A stretch of DNA of 64,000 nucleotides from positions 124,001-188,000 of the forward strand of contig NZ_QOWE01000014.1 of the NCBI RefSeq assembly GCF_003334855.1. The letters run 5' to 3'. The notes beneath the pieces were generated by a model. It was given only the letters and a program-made list of their open reading frames with translations. It ran no database searches and was not told where the DNA came from. The stretch is from Larkinella punicea. Its GTDB lineage: Bacteria > Bacteroidota > Bacteroidia > Cytophagales > Spirosomataceae. Below are positions 1-11,302 of this stretch, piece by piece. Made by a program: the position numbers and the translations under genes. How positions within the stretch are numbered: the first letter of the stretch is position 1; each line of letters begins with the position of its first letter.

Positions 1-426
1 CTCCGGGGCTATCAGGCCGACATCGACGGTGCCAACCGCTACACGGGTCAGAATTACGAAGAACGCAAACGGACGACGCTGGCCTATCGTGGTCAGAAAA
101 CCACCATCAAGCCTTACACGGGTCCCGCAACGCCGGAAGGAATTCGGTCCAATGTCAGCAAAAATGCCTGGAATGGCCTGACCGTAACCGGTTCGCTGGG
201 TAGTTCCGACTCCTTGAAGACTTTAATTAAGAAGGAAGACTGGAACACGTTTCACCTGATTGTGAAAGGCAATAAGCTGCAGCATTACGTCAACGGGGTT
301 TTGATGAGTGAAGTGACGGACGAAGACACCGTCAACGGAGCCGCCAAAGGCCACCTGGGTGTCCAGGTACACGTCGGCCCACCCATGAAGGTGCAATACC
401 GCAACCTGATGCTGAAGCAGTTGTAA
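1..426 (+). CDS. DUF1080 / 3-keto-disaccharide hydrolase family protein, C-terminal part
   Basis: The gene starts before the window; reading frame 1 is open from base 1 to the stop at 424-426. The visible 141 residues have the jelly-roll pattern of DUF1080 (PF06439): a segment with DIDGANRYTGQNYEE, then WNTFHLIVKGNKLQHYVNG, and a C-terminal G-x-L-G-V-Q-V-H-x-G-P-P-M strand. Pfam names this fold 3-keto-disaccharide hydrolase, and some members act as 3-keto-glycoside lyases or hydratases. It is followed by sugar isomerase, epimerase and oxidoreductase genes on the same strand, which fits that chemistry. The substrate cannot be read from this fragment, and the N-terminus with any signal peptide is outside the window. 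Confidence 0.85.
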   Translation, partial: LRGYQADIDGANRYTGQNYEERKRTTLAYRGQKTTIKPYTGPATPEGIRSNVSKNAWNGLTVTGSLGSSDSLKTLIKKEDWNTFHLIVKGNKLQHYVNGVLMSEVTDEDTVNGAAKGHLGVQVHVGPPMKVQYRNLMLKQL

Positions 427-432
427 TTAATT

Positions 433-540
433 GGTATTCGGTTTACGGTATTCGGTTTATGGTAGCTGACGCGAGAGAAAAGCATGCGTCAGTCCCGGCG
501 GGGAACCGCACCGTAAACCGAATACCGTAAACCGTAAACG
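433..540. repeat. Large intergenic inverted repeat, family A copy 1
   Basis: The left arm (433-464) is built from repeated GGTATTCGGTTTACGG-like words and the right arm (511-539) carries their complements. Inside lies a second stem, GCTGACGC (465-472) against GCGTCAG (486-492), closing a 13-nt loop (473-485). The loop sequence is the exact reverse complement of the loop in the copy at 36363-36457. It fills the gap between the DUF1080 and DUF4432 genes and has no T-tract, so it is not a standard terminator. Confidence 0.9.
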
Positions 541-550
541 ATATCTAGTT

Positions 551-1606
551 TTGACACCACCAAACTGGCATAAAAAACTTTCTCACCCGGCCCAATGGGG
601 AGGCATCGAAACCGCCGTGCTCGACAACGGCGCCGGACGAGGCACCCGAATTGCCTGGATCAATACCGGTACCGGACTCCGTTACAAAGTGGTGATCGAC
701 CGGGCAATGGACATCGCCGACACGTTTTACAACCAGCACGGTCTGGCCTGGCTGAGTCATTCCGGGATCACCCCCCCGCAACCGTTTTCGGACAAAGGCA
801 TCGACTGGCTCCGCACGTTCAACGGCGGACTGCTCACGACCTGCGGACTGACGCACGTGGGCGGCCCCGAATCGGACGCCTACGGCGAACGCGGTCTTCA
901 CGGTGAAATCAGCAACATTCCCGCCGAAATTGTTTCCATCATTCAGCCCGACCCCGCCCTGGGGAAGCTGGACATGAGCATTACCGGCATCATCCGGCAA
1001 ACCCGGGTTTTCGGCCCCAGTCTGGAACTCCGGCGCACCATTTCGGGAACACTCGGCCAGCCGACAATCCGAATTCACGACGAAGTGATCAACCGAGCCA
1101 ATACCCCGGCCCCGCACATGCTGCTGTACCATTTCAACTTCGGCTGGCCGCTGGTCGACGAGGGAACAGAACTGGTGTGGCAAGGGCCGTGGCAACCCCG
1201 CCACCCGGATCAGGAATACAAAATTTTCGTAGCAGGAAACGACTTCAAAAAATGCCCGGCCCCGCTGGACGACCACAGCGGTTTTGGCGAGGAAGTCGCC
1301 ATCATTGACCCTACGCCGGACGCCGATGGCTGGTGTACCGCCGGGCTCTACAACGCCCAACTCGGTTTTGCCTTATCAATGCGGTTTCAGAAAGCGCAGT
1401 TGCCCTGGCTGACCAACTGGCAACACTGGGGTGCGGGTGAATACGTAACGGGCATCGAACCGGGAACCCACGCGCCCATGGGCCAGGCCAAAGCCCGGGA
1501 GTTGAACGAACTCATCTTTCTGGCACCGGGCGAAAGCCGCCAGTATGAGGTCGAACTATCCATTTTGACCGAACAGGACCCAATCACGGATTTTTTAGGA
1601 AAATAA
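551..1606 (+). CDS. DUF4432 family aldose-epimerase-like protein
   Basis: A 351-residue protein with the DUF4432 (aldose 1-epimerase superfamily) pattern: an N-terminal WGGIETAVLDNGAGRGTR segment, the central TCGLTHVGGPE and GLHGEISNIPA stretches, and YHFNFGWPLVDEGTEL near residue 200. Such proteins bind sugars in a beta-sandwich and are thought to epimerise anomeric or C2 positions; the exact reaction is not established. The start is uncertain: the only codon that keeps the conserved N-terminus is TTG at 551, which lies just after the inverted repeat; the next in-frame Met is about 50 residues in. No signal peptide is visible, so it is probably cytoplasmic. It is 29 bp upstream of the cupin gene and probably in one operon. 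Confidence 0.8.
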   Translation: MTPPNWHKKLSHPAQWGGIETAVLDNGAGRGTRIAWINTGTGLRYKVVIDRAMDIADTFYNQHGLAWLSHSGITPPQPFSDKGIDWLRTFNGGLLTTCGLTHVGGPESDAYGERGLHGEISNIPAEIVSIIQPDPALGKLDMSITGIIRQTRVFGPSLELRRTISGTLGQPTIRIHDEVINRANTPAPHMLLYHFNFGWPLVDEGTELVWQGPWQPRHPDQEYKIFVAGNDFKKCPAPLDDHSGFGEEVAIIDPTPDADGWCTAGLYNAQLGFALSMRFQKAQLPWLTNWQHWGAGEYVTGIEPGTHAPMGQAKARELNELIFLAPGESRQYEVELSILTEQDPITDFLGK

Positions 1607-1635
1607 GTTTAGGTAGATTAAAAAGTGACCCTTTC

Positions 1636-2859
1636 ATGGAAACAACCGAAAAAGTGAGTGTAGCTCAAAAAGCATTAGAACAGGGACAAGGTATTCTGCG
1701 GCTGGCTCCAACCTGGGTGCCCCGCTCCTTCTGCGTACCCGGCCGCCGGATCAAGTTGCACCCCGATGATTATTACGTGCTGGGCGGTGAACGCGGTGGC
1801 ATCGACGAACGCTGGCTGTCCTCAACAACCCCCGCCAAAAACGGCCCGCTGACCGGCGAAAACGAAGGCTTGAGTCAGGTGGTGTATTCGGACGGAACCA
1901 CCGAAGAGAAGATCTTGCTGAAAGATGCCATCGACGAGCTGAAAGGCGAATTGATCGGCGACCGGCTGTGGAACGAATACGGTGCCTGGCCAATGTATTC
2001 CAAGTTTTTCGATAACATGGGGCCACTCCCCCACCACCTCCACCACAACGACGAACAGGCTGCGCTGATCGGTCAGTTGGGCAAACCGGAGGCCTATTAT
2101 TTCCCCCCGCAACTGAACAACCACGGCGGTGATTTTCCGTATACATTCATCGGTATTGCGCCAGGCACCAGCAAGGAGCAAATCAAGGAATGCCTCCAGA
2201 ACTTCACCAAAGGCGATAATAAAATCACGAATTATTCGATGGCCTACCGGCTCGAACCGGGAACAGGCTGGGATGTTCCGCCCGGACTGCTCCACGCACC
2301 GGGCAGTTTGTGTACCTACGAACCGCAGAAAGCGTCGGACGTTTTCGCGATGTACCAGTCACTGGTCAACGAAGCCATCATTCCGGAAGAACTGCTCTGG
2401 AACGGCACCCCGAAAGACCGCATCGGCGACTACGACCAACTGATGGAAGCCATTGACTGGGACCTGAACGTCGATCCGCAGATGATGGCCAACCGGTACA
2501 TGGTTCCATTGCCGGTGAAAGATACTGCCGAAATGGAAGCCGAAGGCTACCGCGAAGTCTGGGTTTGCTACAAATCCGACGCCTTCAGTGCCAAGGAATT
2601 GACGGTGTTTCCCGGACAAACCGTGACCATCAAAGACAGTGCGGCTTACGGCATTATCGTGATGCAGGGACACGGCAAAATGGGCGTTTGGGACATCGAA
2701 ACCCCGGCCCTGATCCGCTACGGCCAATTGACCAACGACGAGTTTTTCATCAGCGAAAAAGCGGCTGTCGAAGGCGTTACGATCGTCAACCCGTCATCTA
2801 CCGACCCCATCGTCATGCTGAAACACTTCGGCCCGGCGAATCCTGATTTAGTTTTATAA
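1636..2859 (+). CDS. Bicupin protein related to class I mannose-6-phosphate isomerase
   Basis: A 407-residue protein with two cupin halves. The first holds the metal motif HHLHHNDE (residues 133-140), and the sequence [11 protein letters not shown] near residue 215 looks like the paired His strand of a type I phosphomannose isomerase core. A second, weaker cupin lies at about 290-400 (V-F-P-G-Q-T-V-T-I then G-H-G-K-M-G-V). I infer a zinc-dependent isomerase or epimerase acting on a hexose or its derivative; it is longer and diverged from textbook ManA, so the substrate is open. It sits between a DUF4432 epimerase and a TIM-barrel isomerase with gaps of 29 and 22 bp, consistent with co-transcription. 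Confidence 0.65.
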   Translation: METTEKVSVAQKALEQGQGILRLAPTWVPRSFCVPGRRIKLHPDDYYVLGGERGGIDERWLSSTTPAKNGPLTGENEGLSQVVYSDGTTEEKILLKDAIDELKGELIGDRLWNEYGAWPMYSKFFDNMGPLPHHLHHNDEQAALIGQLGKPEAYYFPPQLNNHGGDFPYTFIGIAPGTSKEQIKECLQNFTKGDNKITNYSMAYRLEPGTGWDVPPGLLHAPGSLCTYEPQKASDVFAMYQSLVNEAIIPEELLWNGTPKDRIGDYDQLMEAIDWDLNVDPQMMANRYMVPLPVKDTAEMEAEGYREVWVCYKSDAFSAKELTVFPGQTVTIKDSAAYGIIVMQGHGKMGVWDIETPALIRYGQLTNDEFFISEKAAVEGVTIVNPSSTDPIVMLKHFGPANPDLVL

Positions 2860-2881
2860 GTTTCTAAACCCAACTTTATTC

Positions 2882-3913
2882 ATGAGCACGAATAATTATC
2901 CTAAACTCCACAACGCCACCTGGCCTGGTGTTGTCGGAAAAGGACCGGATTCTGAACCCCTGATTCCAATCGACACGATGCTTGAACTGACAGCGGCTGC
3001 GGAAGTAGACGGAGTGAAGTTCGACGGCGTCGATGTCGGTCTTTTCGATCCCAGCATCGATATCAATGACCCAAAAGAGGGTGCAAAAAAACTAGCCGAT
3101 AAAGTAGCCGCACACGGTCTGGTGATCGGTTCGCTGGTGGCACCCATCTGGGGAGGCCCGGTCTTGGGTACGAAAGAAGACCGCGCCGTTTTTGTCGACA
3201 TGGTGCGCAAAGCCTGTCAATACGGTCAATACCTGAAAGAAATCGGCATTCGGCCCTACGGCGTGATTCGCATCGACTCCGCCAGCTCGCCCGAAGCCTG
3301 GGCGGCCGATCCGGTCGGAAACACTAAAATTATTGCCGAAACCTTCCGCGAAGCCTGCGATGTGGCCGCCGAATACGGCGAAAAACTGGCGGCTGAAGGT
3401 GAAATCTGCTGGGGCGGTATGCACAGTTGGCGGGCGATGCTCGACACGCTCGAAGCCGTCGACCGGCCCAACATGGGCTTTCAGGCGGATATGTCGCACA
3501 CCTTCCTCTATCTGTTGGGCTACAACAGTCCGCAGGACCGGATTTTGCCCGCCGATTTTGAGTGGAGCGACCGGGCTACGCTGGAAGAAGGTCTGAAAAA
3601 ACTGACCAACGCCCTGCGCCCCTGGACCATCGACTTCCACGTCGCGCAAAACGACGGAACCGTTCACGGAACCGGCTCGCACGACAAAACCGGTCGCCAT
3701 TGTCTGGCTACCGACCCCAACGGCAAACTCGACATCGCCCACGACGCAGGCTATTGGCTGCGCGACGATACCGGCGAACTGACCAAAGCCTTCAAACACA
3801 TCTGCTGGGATGGCTGTATGTTCCCGAACGAGGTCATGTATAAACAACAGACCTGGAACGACATCCTCGCGGCTTTGATTAAAGTCCGTAATCAGCACGG
3901 CTGGAGTGAATAA
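2882..3913 (+). CDS. AP endonuclease 2-like TIM-barrel sugar isomerase/epimerase
   Basis: A 343-residue protein of the xylose-isomerase-like TIM-barrel class (PF01261). Likely metal ligands and catalytic residues can be placed: Glu174 in AEGEICWGG, Asp203 and His206 in GFQADMSH, and a later His in DFHVAQNDG. Members isomerise or epimerise free or keto sugars in the cytoplasm; some BT2156-like homologues act as 3-keto-glycoside lyases. It lacks a signal peptide. Its position directly before a Gfo/Idh/MocA oxidoreductase is a pairing often seen in inositol and keto-sugar pathways. The substrate is not deducible. A large inverted repeat separates it from the next gene. Confidence 0.8.
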   Translation: MSTNNYPKLHNATWPGVVGKGPDSEPLIPIDTMLELTAAAEVDGVKFDGVDVGLFDPSIDINDPKEGAKKLADKVAAHGLVIGSLVAPIWGGPVLGTKEDRAVFVDMVRKACQYGQYLKEIGIRPYGVIRIDSASSPEAWAADPVGNTKIIAETFREACDVAAEYGEKLAAEGEICWGGMHSWRAMLDTLEAVDRPNMGFQADMSHTFLYLLGYNSPQDRILPADFEWSDRATLEEGLKKLTNALRPWTIDFHVAQNDGTVHGTGSHDKTGRHCLATDPNGKLDIAHDAGYWLRDDTGELTKAFKHICWDGCMFPNEVMYKQQTWNDILAALIKVRNQHGWSE

Positions 3914-3918
3914 AAAAA

Positions 3919-4017
3919 GTTTAAGGTTTAAAGTTTAAGGTTTAAAGTTCGCTCACGCCTGCGTTTTAGCTGACTTTAAACCTAGGCCTTAAACCTTAAA
4001 CGTTAAACCTTAAACCA
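3919..4017. repeat. Large intergenic inverted repeat, family C
   Basis: Left arm about 3919-3948 (GTTTAAGGTTTAAAG written twice) and right arm about 3973-4015 (ACTTTAAACC, then CCTTAAACC words). The centre, TCGCTCACGCCTGCG followed by TTTTAGCTG, resembles the core of family A (GCTGACGC-ATGC-TTTT). It fills most of the 115-bp gap between two co-directional genes of the sugar operon. There is no clear T-tract after it. Confidence 0.85.
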
Positions 4018-4028
4018 TTAACGTTTAA

Positions 4029-5192
4029 ATGGCAACGAAAAAAGAACTCAGAATTGGATTGATCGGAACCGGTTTTATGGGCCGGACGCACTCCAATGGT
4101 TATAATCGCGTACCCAATTTTTTTCCGGAACTGGAATACACGCCGGTTTTGAAGGCGGTTTGCTCACGCAACGCCGAAAAAGTGCAGGCTTTTGCCGATC
4201 AGTGGGGCTATGAATCCATCGAAACGGACTGGAAAGCCCTGATCGCCCGGGATGACATCGACGCGGTGGACATCTGTACCCCGAACGATACGCACGCCGA
4301 AATCGCCATTGCTGCGGCTGCGGCTGGTAAAATGATTCTCTGCGAAAAACCGCTCTCCCGCAATCTGGCCGAAGGTGAGCAAATGGTGGAAGCCGTTGAC
4401 AAAGCCGGGGTTGCCAACACGGTTTGGTACAATTACCGTCGTTTGCCGGCGGTTTCGCTGGCCAAACAGATTGTAGCTTCCGGGAAACTGGGCCGGATTT
4501 TCCACTACCGCGCCAACTTCTTGCAGGATTGGACCATCAATGCCGACGTGCCACAGGGCGGCACCGGCACCTGGCGAATGGACCTGGAAGCCGCCGGTTC
4601 GGGCGTAACGGGTGACTTGCTGGCCCACTGCATCGACACGGCCATGTGGATCAACGGCGGCATCACGGATGTGTCGGCGGTAACCGAAACGTTTGTGAAA
4701 GAGCGGATGCACGCCCTGACCGGGAAAGTGCAACCCGTCGGCATCGACGACGCCTGTATTTTCCATTGCCATTTCGAAAACGGTTCATTGGGTTTGTTCG
4801 AATCGACCCGCTATGCCCGTGGTCACAAGGCGCTGTATACGCTTGAAATCAACGGTGAGCACGCGTCGATCCGATGGGATCTGCACGATCTGAACCGCCT
4901 GGAATACTTCGATCACTCCGATGAGTCGATTGTGCGCGGCTGGCGTTCCATCCACGTCACGGACGGCGACCAACCCTACATGGACAAGTGGTGGGTTCCG
5001 GGTCTGGGCATTGGCTACGAACACGGTTTTGTGCACCAGGTGGCCGATTTCCTAAAAAGTCTGGAAACCGGTGAGCCCTGCAATCCCACCTTCAAAGACG
5101 CGCTGGAAACCCAGAAAGTGTGCGAAGCCGTAATCAATTCCGCCAAATCGAGAAGCTGGCAGGATACCGGCGTTGAATGGACGGAGAAATAA
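4029..5192 (+). CDS. Gfo/Idh/MocA family NAD(P)-dependent oxidoreductase
   Basis: A 387-residue protein. The N-terminal Rossmann domain starts with [12 protein letters not shown] (residues 10-21), followed by the diagnostic EKP motif at 106-108 (LCEKPLSRN). The C-terminal alpha/beta domain (about 135-385) carries [11 protein letters not shown], the region that supplies the catalytic His/Asp in this family. There is no Tat or Sec signal, so it is cytoplasmic, unlike the Tat-exported members common in Bacteroidota. Known members oxidise inositols or the C3/C1 hydroxyl of sugars. Next to DUF1080 and TIM-barrel genes it could make or reduce 3-keto sugars (inference). The ATG at 4029 follows inverted repeat C by about 12 bp. 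Confidence 0.9.
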   Translation: MATKKELRIGLIGTGFMGRTHSNGYNRVPNFFPELEYTPVLKAVCSRNAEKVQAFADQWGYESIETDWKALIARDDIDAVDICTPNDTHAEIAIAAAAAGKMILCEKPLSRNLAEGEQMVEAVDKAGVANTVWYNYRRLPAVSLAKQIVASGKLGRIFHYRANFLQDWTINADVPQGGTGTWRMDLEAAGSGVTGDLLAHCIDTAMWINGGITDVSAVTETFVKERMHALTGKVQPVGIDDACIFHCHFENGSLGLFESTRYARGHKALYTLEINGEHASIRWDLHDLNRLEYFDHSDESIVRGWRSIHVTDGDQPYMDKWWVPGLGIGYEHGFVHQVADFLKSLETGEPCNPTFKDALETQKVCEAVINSAKSRSWQDTGVEWTEK

Positions 5193-5206
5193 TCCCATAC
5201 ATTTTG

Positions 5207-5281
5207 CCCCTAAATCCCCTAAAGGGGACTTGAACGCAGCCATTTCCGGATGCAAAAAGTCTCCTTTAGGGGATTTAGGGG
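5207..5281. repeat. Large intergenic inverted repeat, family B copy 1
   Basis: Arms of 24 bp (5207-5230 and 5258-5281) with one mismatch, of the form CCCCTAAATCCCCTAAAGGG. The 27-nt loop (5231-5257) holds ACGCAGCC and TCCGGATGC, which is the reverse complement of the loop in copies 2 and 3, so this copy is inserted in the opposite orientation. It lies between the oxidoreductase and the ABC ATPase. Confidence 0.9.
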
Positions 5282-5303
5282 TTTTGACCCGAATTCGCCG
5301 ATC

Positions 5304-6794
5304 ATGACTCCTGATTACATCCTCACCGTACGCGGATTGACCAAAACCTTTTCGGGCGTCAAAGCGCTGGATCAGGTGCAGTTGAACCTGCGGAAAGGCG
5401 AGGTTCATGCGTTGATGGGCGAAAATGGAGCCGGAAAATCCACCTTCATGAAGATTCTGATTGGGCTTCACACGCCCGATTCCGGGGAAATCATCTTTGA
5501 AGGCAGCGAATTAAAAGCCAGTGATGTAAATGAGATTCTGAAAAAGGGCATCTCGATGATTCACCAGGAAATCCTGATCGTTCCGGAACTGACCGTTGCC
5601 CAGAACATCTTCCTGGGGCAGGAGTCGAACCGGGGCTTCTTTAGCTGGATCGACGAAAAAAAACTGAATCAAAAAGCTGGTATTCTGCTGGAGCAGATGG
5701 GCGTCACGATTTCGCCCACGACCCCCATGAAATACCTCAGCGTTGCCGAAATGCAAATGGTGGAAATCGCCAAAGCCATTTCCAACGACGCCAAAGTGAT
5801 TATCATGGACGAGCCGACCTCCGCGCTGTCCGACAAAGAAGTGGCTACCCTCTTCGGCATCATCCGGGATTTGAAGAAAAAGGGTGTCGCCATCATTTAC
5901 ATTTCCCACAAAATGGACGAAATATTTGAAATCTCCGACACCATAACGGTCTTGCGGGATGGCAAATACATCGACACCAAACCGGCCGCCCAACTGGACA
6001 CGCCGACGCTGATCAAGCTGATGGTGGGCCGGGAAATTGACAGCCTGTTTCCGGTCTCGGTTGCGCAGAAAGGCGCTGAAATTCTGTCAGTTAAAAACCT
6101 CAGCCGGGCCGGAAAGTTTTCCGACATTACGTTTGCGGTTCACGCCGGGGAGGTGCTGGGCATCGCCGGTTTGATGGGCGCGGGTCGCACCGAAATTGCC
6201 CGCGCCATTTTTGGCCTGGACCCCGTCGACAGCGGTGAAATTTATTTAAGAGGAAAACAACTTATTATCAAGACTCCACAGGATGCCATTCGATCCGGCA
6301 TTGGGTATGTTAGCGAAGATCGGAAAAAACTGGGGTTTATTCCCGGCATGTCGGTGAAGCACAACATGACGCTGGCGAGTCTGCCGAACCACGCCAAAGG
6401 CCTGTTTATTCAGGACAAAAGCGAGACAGCAACGGCGGCCCAAATGATCGCCGACCTGCGGATCAAAACCGCCGGGGCGGATCAGAAAGTGACGTTTCTG
6501 AGTGGTGGAAACCAGCAGAAAGTCGTCATCGGAAAGGTATTGCTGGCATCACCGGATCTGGTCATTTTGGACGAACCGACGCGGGGAATCGACGTAGGTG
6601 CCAAATTTGAAATTTATAAACTCATCAACCGGCTGGTTTCCGACGGCATTGCCGTGATCATGATTTCGTCCGAATTACCCGAAATTCTGGGCCTGAGTGA
6701 CCGGATTCTGGTACTGTCGAAAGGAAAACAAACCGCCTTGCTGACCAAGGCGGAAGCGACACAGGAAACCATCATGCAGTACGCAGTGCATTGA
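5304..6794 (+). CDS. Sugar ABC transporter ATPase, RbsA/XylG/MglA type (two ABC domains)
   Basis: A 496-residue tandem ATPase. Domain 1 has Walker A GENGAGKS (residues 39-46) and Walker B IIMDEPTSALS, with a degenerate signature region (LSVAEMQMVEIAKA). Domain 2 has a modified Walker A (GLMGAGRTE), the signature LSGGNQQK and Walker B VILDEPTRGID. This asymmetry is typical of ribose/galactose/xylose importers of the CUT2 class. The ATG at 5304 was chosen because an upstream in-frame start at 5250 would lie inside inverted repeat B1 and add an unrelated peptide. The permease follows 23 bp downstream and the binding protein after it, giving a complete importer. Confidence 0.95.
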   Translation: MTPDYILTVRGLTKTFSGVKALDQVQLNLRKGEVHALMGENGAGKSTFMKILIGLHTPDSGEIIFEGSELKASDVNEILKKGISMIHQEILIVPELTVAQNIFLGQESNRGFFSWIDEKKLNQKAGILLEQMGVTISPTTPMKYLSVAEMQMVEIAKAISNDAKVIIMDEPTSALSDKEVATLFGIIRDLKKKGVAIIYISHKMDEIFEISDTITVLRDGKYIDTKPAAQLDTPTLIKLMVGREIDSLFPVSVAQKGAEILSVKNLSRAGKFSDITFAVHAGEVLGIAGLMGAGRTEIARAIFGLDPVDSGEIYLRGKQLIIKTPQDAIRSGIGYVSEDRKKLGFIPGMSVKHNMTLASLPNHAKGLFIQDKSETATAAQMIADLRIKTAGADQKVTFLSGGNQQKVVIGKVLLASPDLVILDEPTRGIDVGAKFEIYKLINRLVSDGIAVIMISSELPEILGLSDRILVLSKGKQTALLTKAEATQETIMQYAVH

Positions 6795-6817
6795 ATCATT
6801 ACGCATCCTAAACCCGA

Positions 6818-7801
6818 ATGGAAAACCCTGTTCAAACCGACCGAAACCCGGTTGGGATATCGACCAAAAACCGCATCCGGGGAATCGGGCAATACGGTAT
6901 TTTCATTGCCTTTATCCTGATTTGCCTGGTCCTTTCGGTTGTTACGCCCAAGTTTCTGACGGTTTCCAACCTGACGATTGTCGTCACGCAGGTGTCGATC
7001 AACGCTTTGCTGGCCTTTGGCGTTACGTTTGTGATCATTACGGGCGGCATTGATTTGTCCATCGGTTCGACCGTGGCCGTTACGAGTGTGGTAGCCGCGT
7101 CCTTCGCCCATCCGGACACGTACCCCGTTGTCGTACCCATTCTGGCCGGTTTAGCCGCCGGTTTACTCCTCGGCGCATTCAATGGCTTGGTCATTACCAA
7201 AAGCAAGGTTCCGCCGTTTATCGTCACGCTGGGAACGATGACCATCGGCCGTGGCCTGGCGCTCATTCTGAGCAAGGGCCGTCCGGTGTCCAACCTCTCC
7301 GATTCTTTTAATTTCATCGGTGGGGGGCATCTGCTGGGCATTCCGACCCCAATTCTCATCCTGATCGTGTTCTTTATCATCTGCTCGGTGGTTCTCAAAA
7401 AAACCGTGTTAGGGCGCTACATGTACGCGGTGGGCGGAAATGAACAGGCGGCTCAGGCATCGGGTATTCAACTGAATAAAGTCAAAATGGTGGTGTATAC
7501 GCTGTGCGGAGGACTCGCGGCTCTGGCCGGTATCTTGCTGACGTCGCGCATCACCACGGGCCAGCCCAATGCCGGCGTCGGTTTCGAGCTGGACGCGATT
7601 GCCGCAGCCATCATCGGCGGAACCAGCACCTCGGGTGGAACCGGCACCATGACCGGCACGCTGATCGGGGCGTTGCTGATCGGGGTCATCAGCAACGGAC
7701 TGGATTTGATGAATGTCACCTCGTATTACCAGCAGGTCGTGATGGGAATCATCATCATCGGAGCCGTGGTATTGGATAGTTTAAATCAAAATAAGAACTA
7801 A
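6818..7801 (+). CDS. Sugar ABC transporter permease, RbsC type
   Basis: A 327-residue integral membrane protein with about eight to ten hydrophobic segments beginning at GIFIAFILICLVLSVVT (residues about 27-43). It contains the family signature GGIDLSIGS near residue 75 and the cytoplasmic loop A-V-G-G-N-E-Q-A-A-Q-A-S-G-I near 208, which contacts the ATPase in CUT2 importers. The segment GGTSTSGGTGTMTGTLIGA near 268 is also conserved. It moves a monosaccharide through the inner membrane with the adjacent ATPase and lipoprotein. The substrate class follows from the family, while the sugar itself is unknown. Confidence 0.95.
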   Translation: MENPVQTDRNPVGISTKNRIRGIGQYGIFIAFILICLVLSVVTPKFLTVSNLTIVVTQVSINALLAFGVTFVIITGGIDLSIGSTVAVTSVVAASFAHPDTYPVVVPILAGLAAGLLLGAFNGLVITKSKVPPFIVTLGTMTIGRGLALILSKGRPVSNLSDSFNFIGGGHLLGIPTPILILIVFFIICSVVLKKTVLGRYMYAVGGNEQAAQASGIQLNKVKMVVYTLCGGLAALAGILLTSRITTGQPNAGVGFELDAIAAAIIGGTSTSGGTGTMTGTLIGALLIGVISNGLDLMNVTSYYQQVVMGIIIIGAVVLDSLNQNKN

Positions 7802-7806
7802 AATAT

Positions 7807-7878
7807 CCCTCAATCCCCTAAAGGGGACTTTTGCATCCGGAAGCGGCTGCGTCCAAGTCCCCTTTAGGGGATTGAGGG
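7807..7878. repeat. Large intergenic inverted repeat, family B copy 2
   Basis: Perfect 24-bp arms (7807-7830 and 7855-7878; CCCTCAATCCCCTAAAGGGG on the left) around a 24-nt loop holding GCATCCGGAAGC and GGCTGCGTCC. It begins 6 bp after the permease stop and ends 13 bp before the binding-protein ATG, so it would form a strong hairpin within the importer mRNA. Confidence 0.92.
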
Positions 7879-7891
7879 GTAAAAAATCAAC

Positions 7892-8833
7892 ATGAGACGT
7901 ATTTATTTTATCAGTTTATTTATTCCTGTTCTATTCTCGGGTTGCAACCAATCTTCATCGGGCGAAAAAACCGGCGAAACCGGCGACAAAAAACTGACCG
8001 TGGGCGTCACGATGCTCAGTATGCAGAACGAGTTTATTGTCAATGTCAGCGACGAGATCGAGAAGAAAGCGCAGGAATCGGGCGTTGAGTTGATTACCGT
8101 CGACGCCGAGCGTTCGGCCCTGAAACAGATCGAGCAAGTGGAGAGCTTTATTGCGCAGAAAGTCGATGTGATCATCATGAATCCCTGCGAGGTGGAAGCC
8201 AGTTCGCCCGCGGTGACGAAGGCACTGGCCGCGAACATTCCGATCATCAACGTCAACTCCGAGACCACCGCCAAACCGTCGGCATTCATCGGTTCCGACG
8301 ACGTGGAATCGGCCCGGATTGCGATGAAGTTCATTGCCGAAAAACTGGGCGGAAAAGGCAATGTGGTGATGATGCACGGCTACATGGGTCAGGCCGCCCA
8401 GATCAAACGCGAACAGGGCGCGCGGGAAATTCTGAAACAGTATCCGAACCTGAAACTCATCGCCCACCAGACCGGCGAGTGGGATCGGGCGAAAGCCATG
8501 TCGCTGATGGAAAACTGGATTCAATCGTATGGCACGACTATCAACGCGGTTTTTGCCCAGAACGATGAAATGGGCATGGGTGCCGTCAAGGCATTGACCG
8601 ACGCCGGTTTGAAAGACAAAGTCATCGTGGTCAGCATCGATGCGATTCCGGATGCGTTGCAGGCTGTCAAGAAAGGAACGCTCGATGCGACGGTTTTTCA
8701 GAATGCCGAACAGCAGGGTGCCAAAGCCATCGAAACCGCCATTAAAATTGCAAAAGGGGAAGCCTATGAGAAGGAAACCTTGATTCCGTTCCAGTTGGTA
8801 ACCAAACAAAACTTGGCTAAATTTATGAAATAA
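7892..8833 (+). CDS. Sugar ABC transporter substrate-binding lipoprotein, RbsB type
   Basis: A 313-residue periplasmic-binding-protein fold (PF13407). The N-terminus has a lipoprotein signal with lipobox LFSGC and Cys18, followed by a Gly/Ser/Thr-rich linker. The ribose-binding pattern is present: VGVTMLSMQNEFIVNV at the start of lobe 1, the central VDVIIMNPCE strand, GSDDVESARIA, and VFAQNDEMGMGA with VVSIDAIPDAL near the hinge. A Gram-negative binding protein anchored as a lipoprotein is common in Bacteroidota. It supplies the importer encoded directly upstream; inverted repeat B2 between them may raise or stabilise this distal message (inference). Confidence 0.93.
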   Translation: MRRIYFISLFIPVLFSGCNQSSSGEKTGETGDKKLTVGVTMLSMQNEFIVNVSDEIEKKAQESGVELITVDAERSALKQIEQVESFIAQKVDVIIMNPCEVEASSPAVTKALAANIPIINVNSETTAKPSAFIGSDDVESARIAMKFIAEKLGGKGNVVMMHGYMGQAAQIKREQGAREILKQYPNLKLIAHQTGEWDRAKAMSLMENWIQSYGTTINAVFAQNDEMGMGAVKALTDAGLKDKVIVVSIDAIPDALQAVKKGTLDATVFQNAEQQGAKAIETAIKIAKGEAYEKETLIPFQLVTKQNLAKFMK

Positions 8834-8972
8834 TATCACTATGGCACCAAATCGTATCATGTCTTGTTACATTATTTCACGCAATTGGACGCGTTTTTAG
8901 CGTAGCGCCAACGCTTCACATCTTCCTAAACCAGTAGGATTCTTCAACTACTACCGAACCAATTTATTTCCT
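8834..8972. other. Gap between importer and cytochrome/DUF1553 gene
   Basis: A short GC-rich hairpin can form at about 8885-8911 (TTGGACGC against GCGCCAA with one bulged A) with T-rich sequence inside rather than after it. It may help end the importer transcript. No recognisable -7 box is seen before the ATG at 8973. Confidence 0.35.
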
Positions 8973-11297
<2,325 letters not shown>

Positions 11298-11302
11298 TGA
11301 AC

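Noticed and set aside
5250-5303. N-terminal extension of the ABC ATPase ORF
   Set aside because: The extra start lies in the loop of inverted repeat B1 and the added residues are encoded by its right arm.
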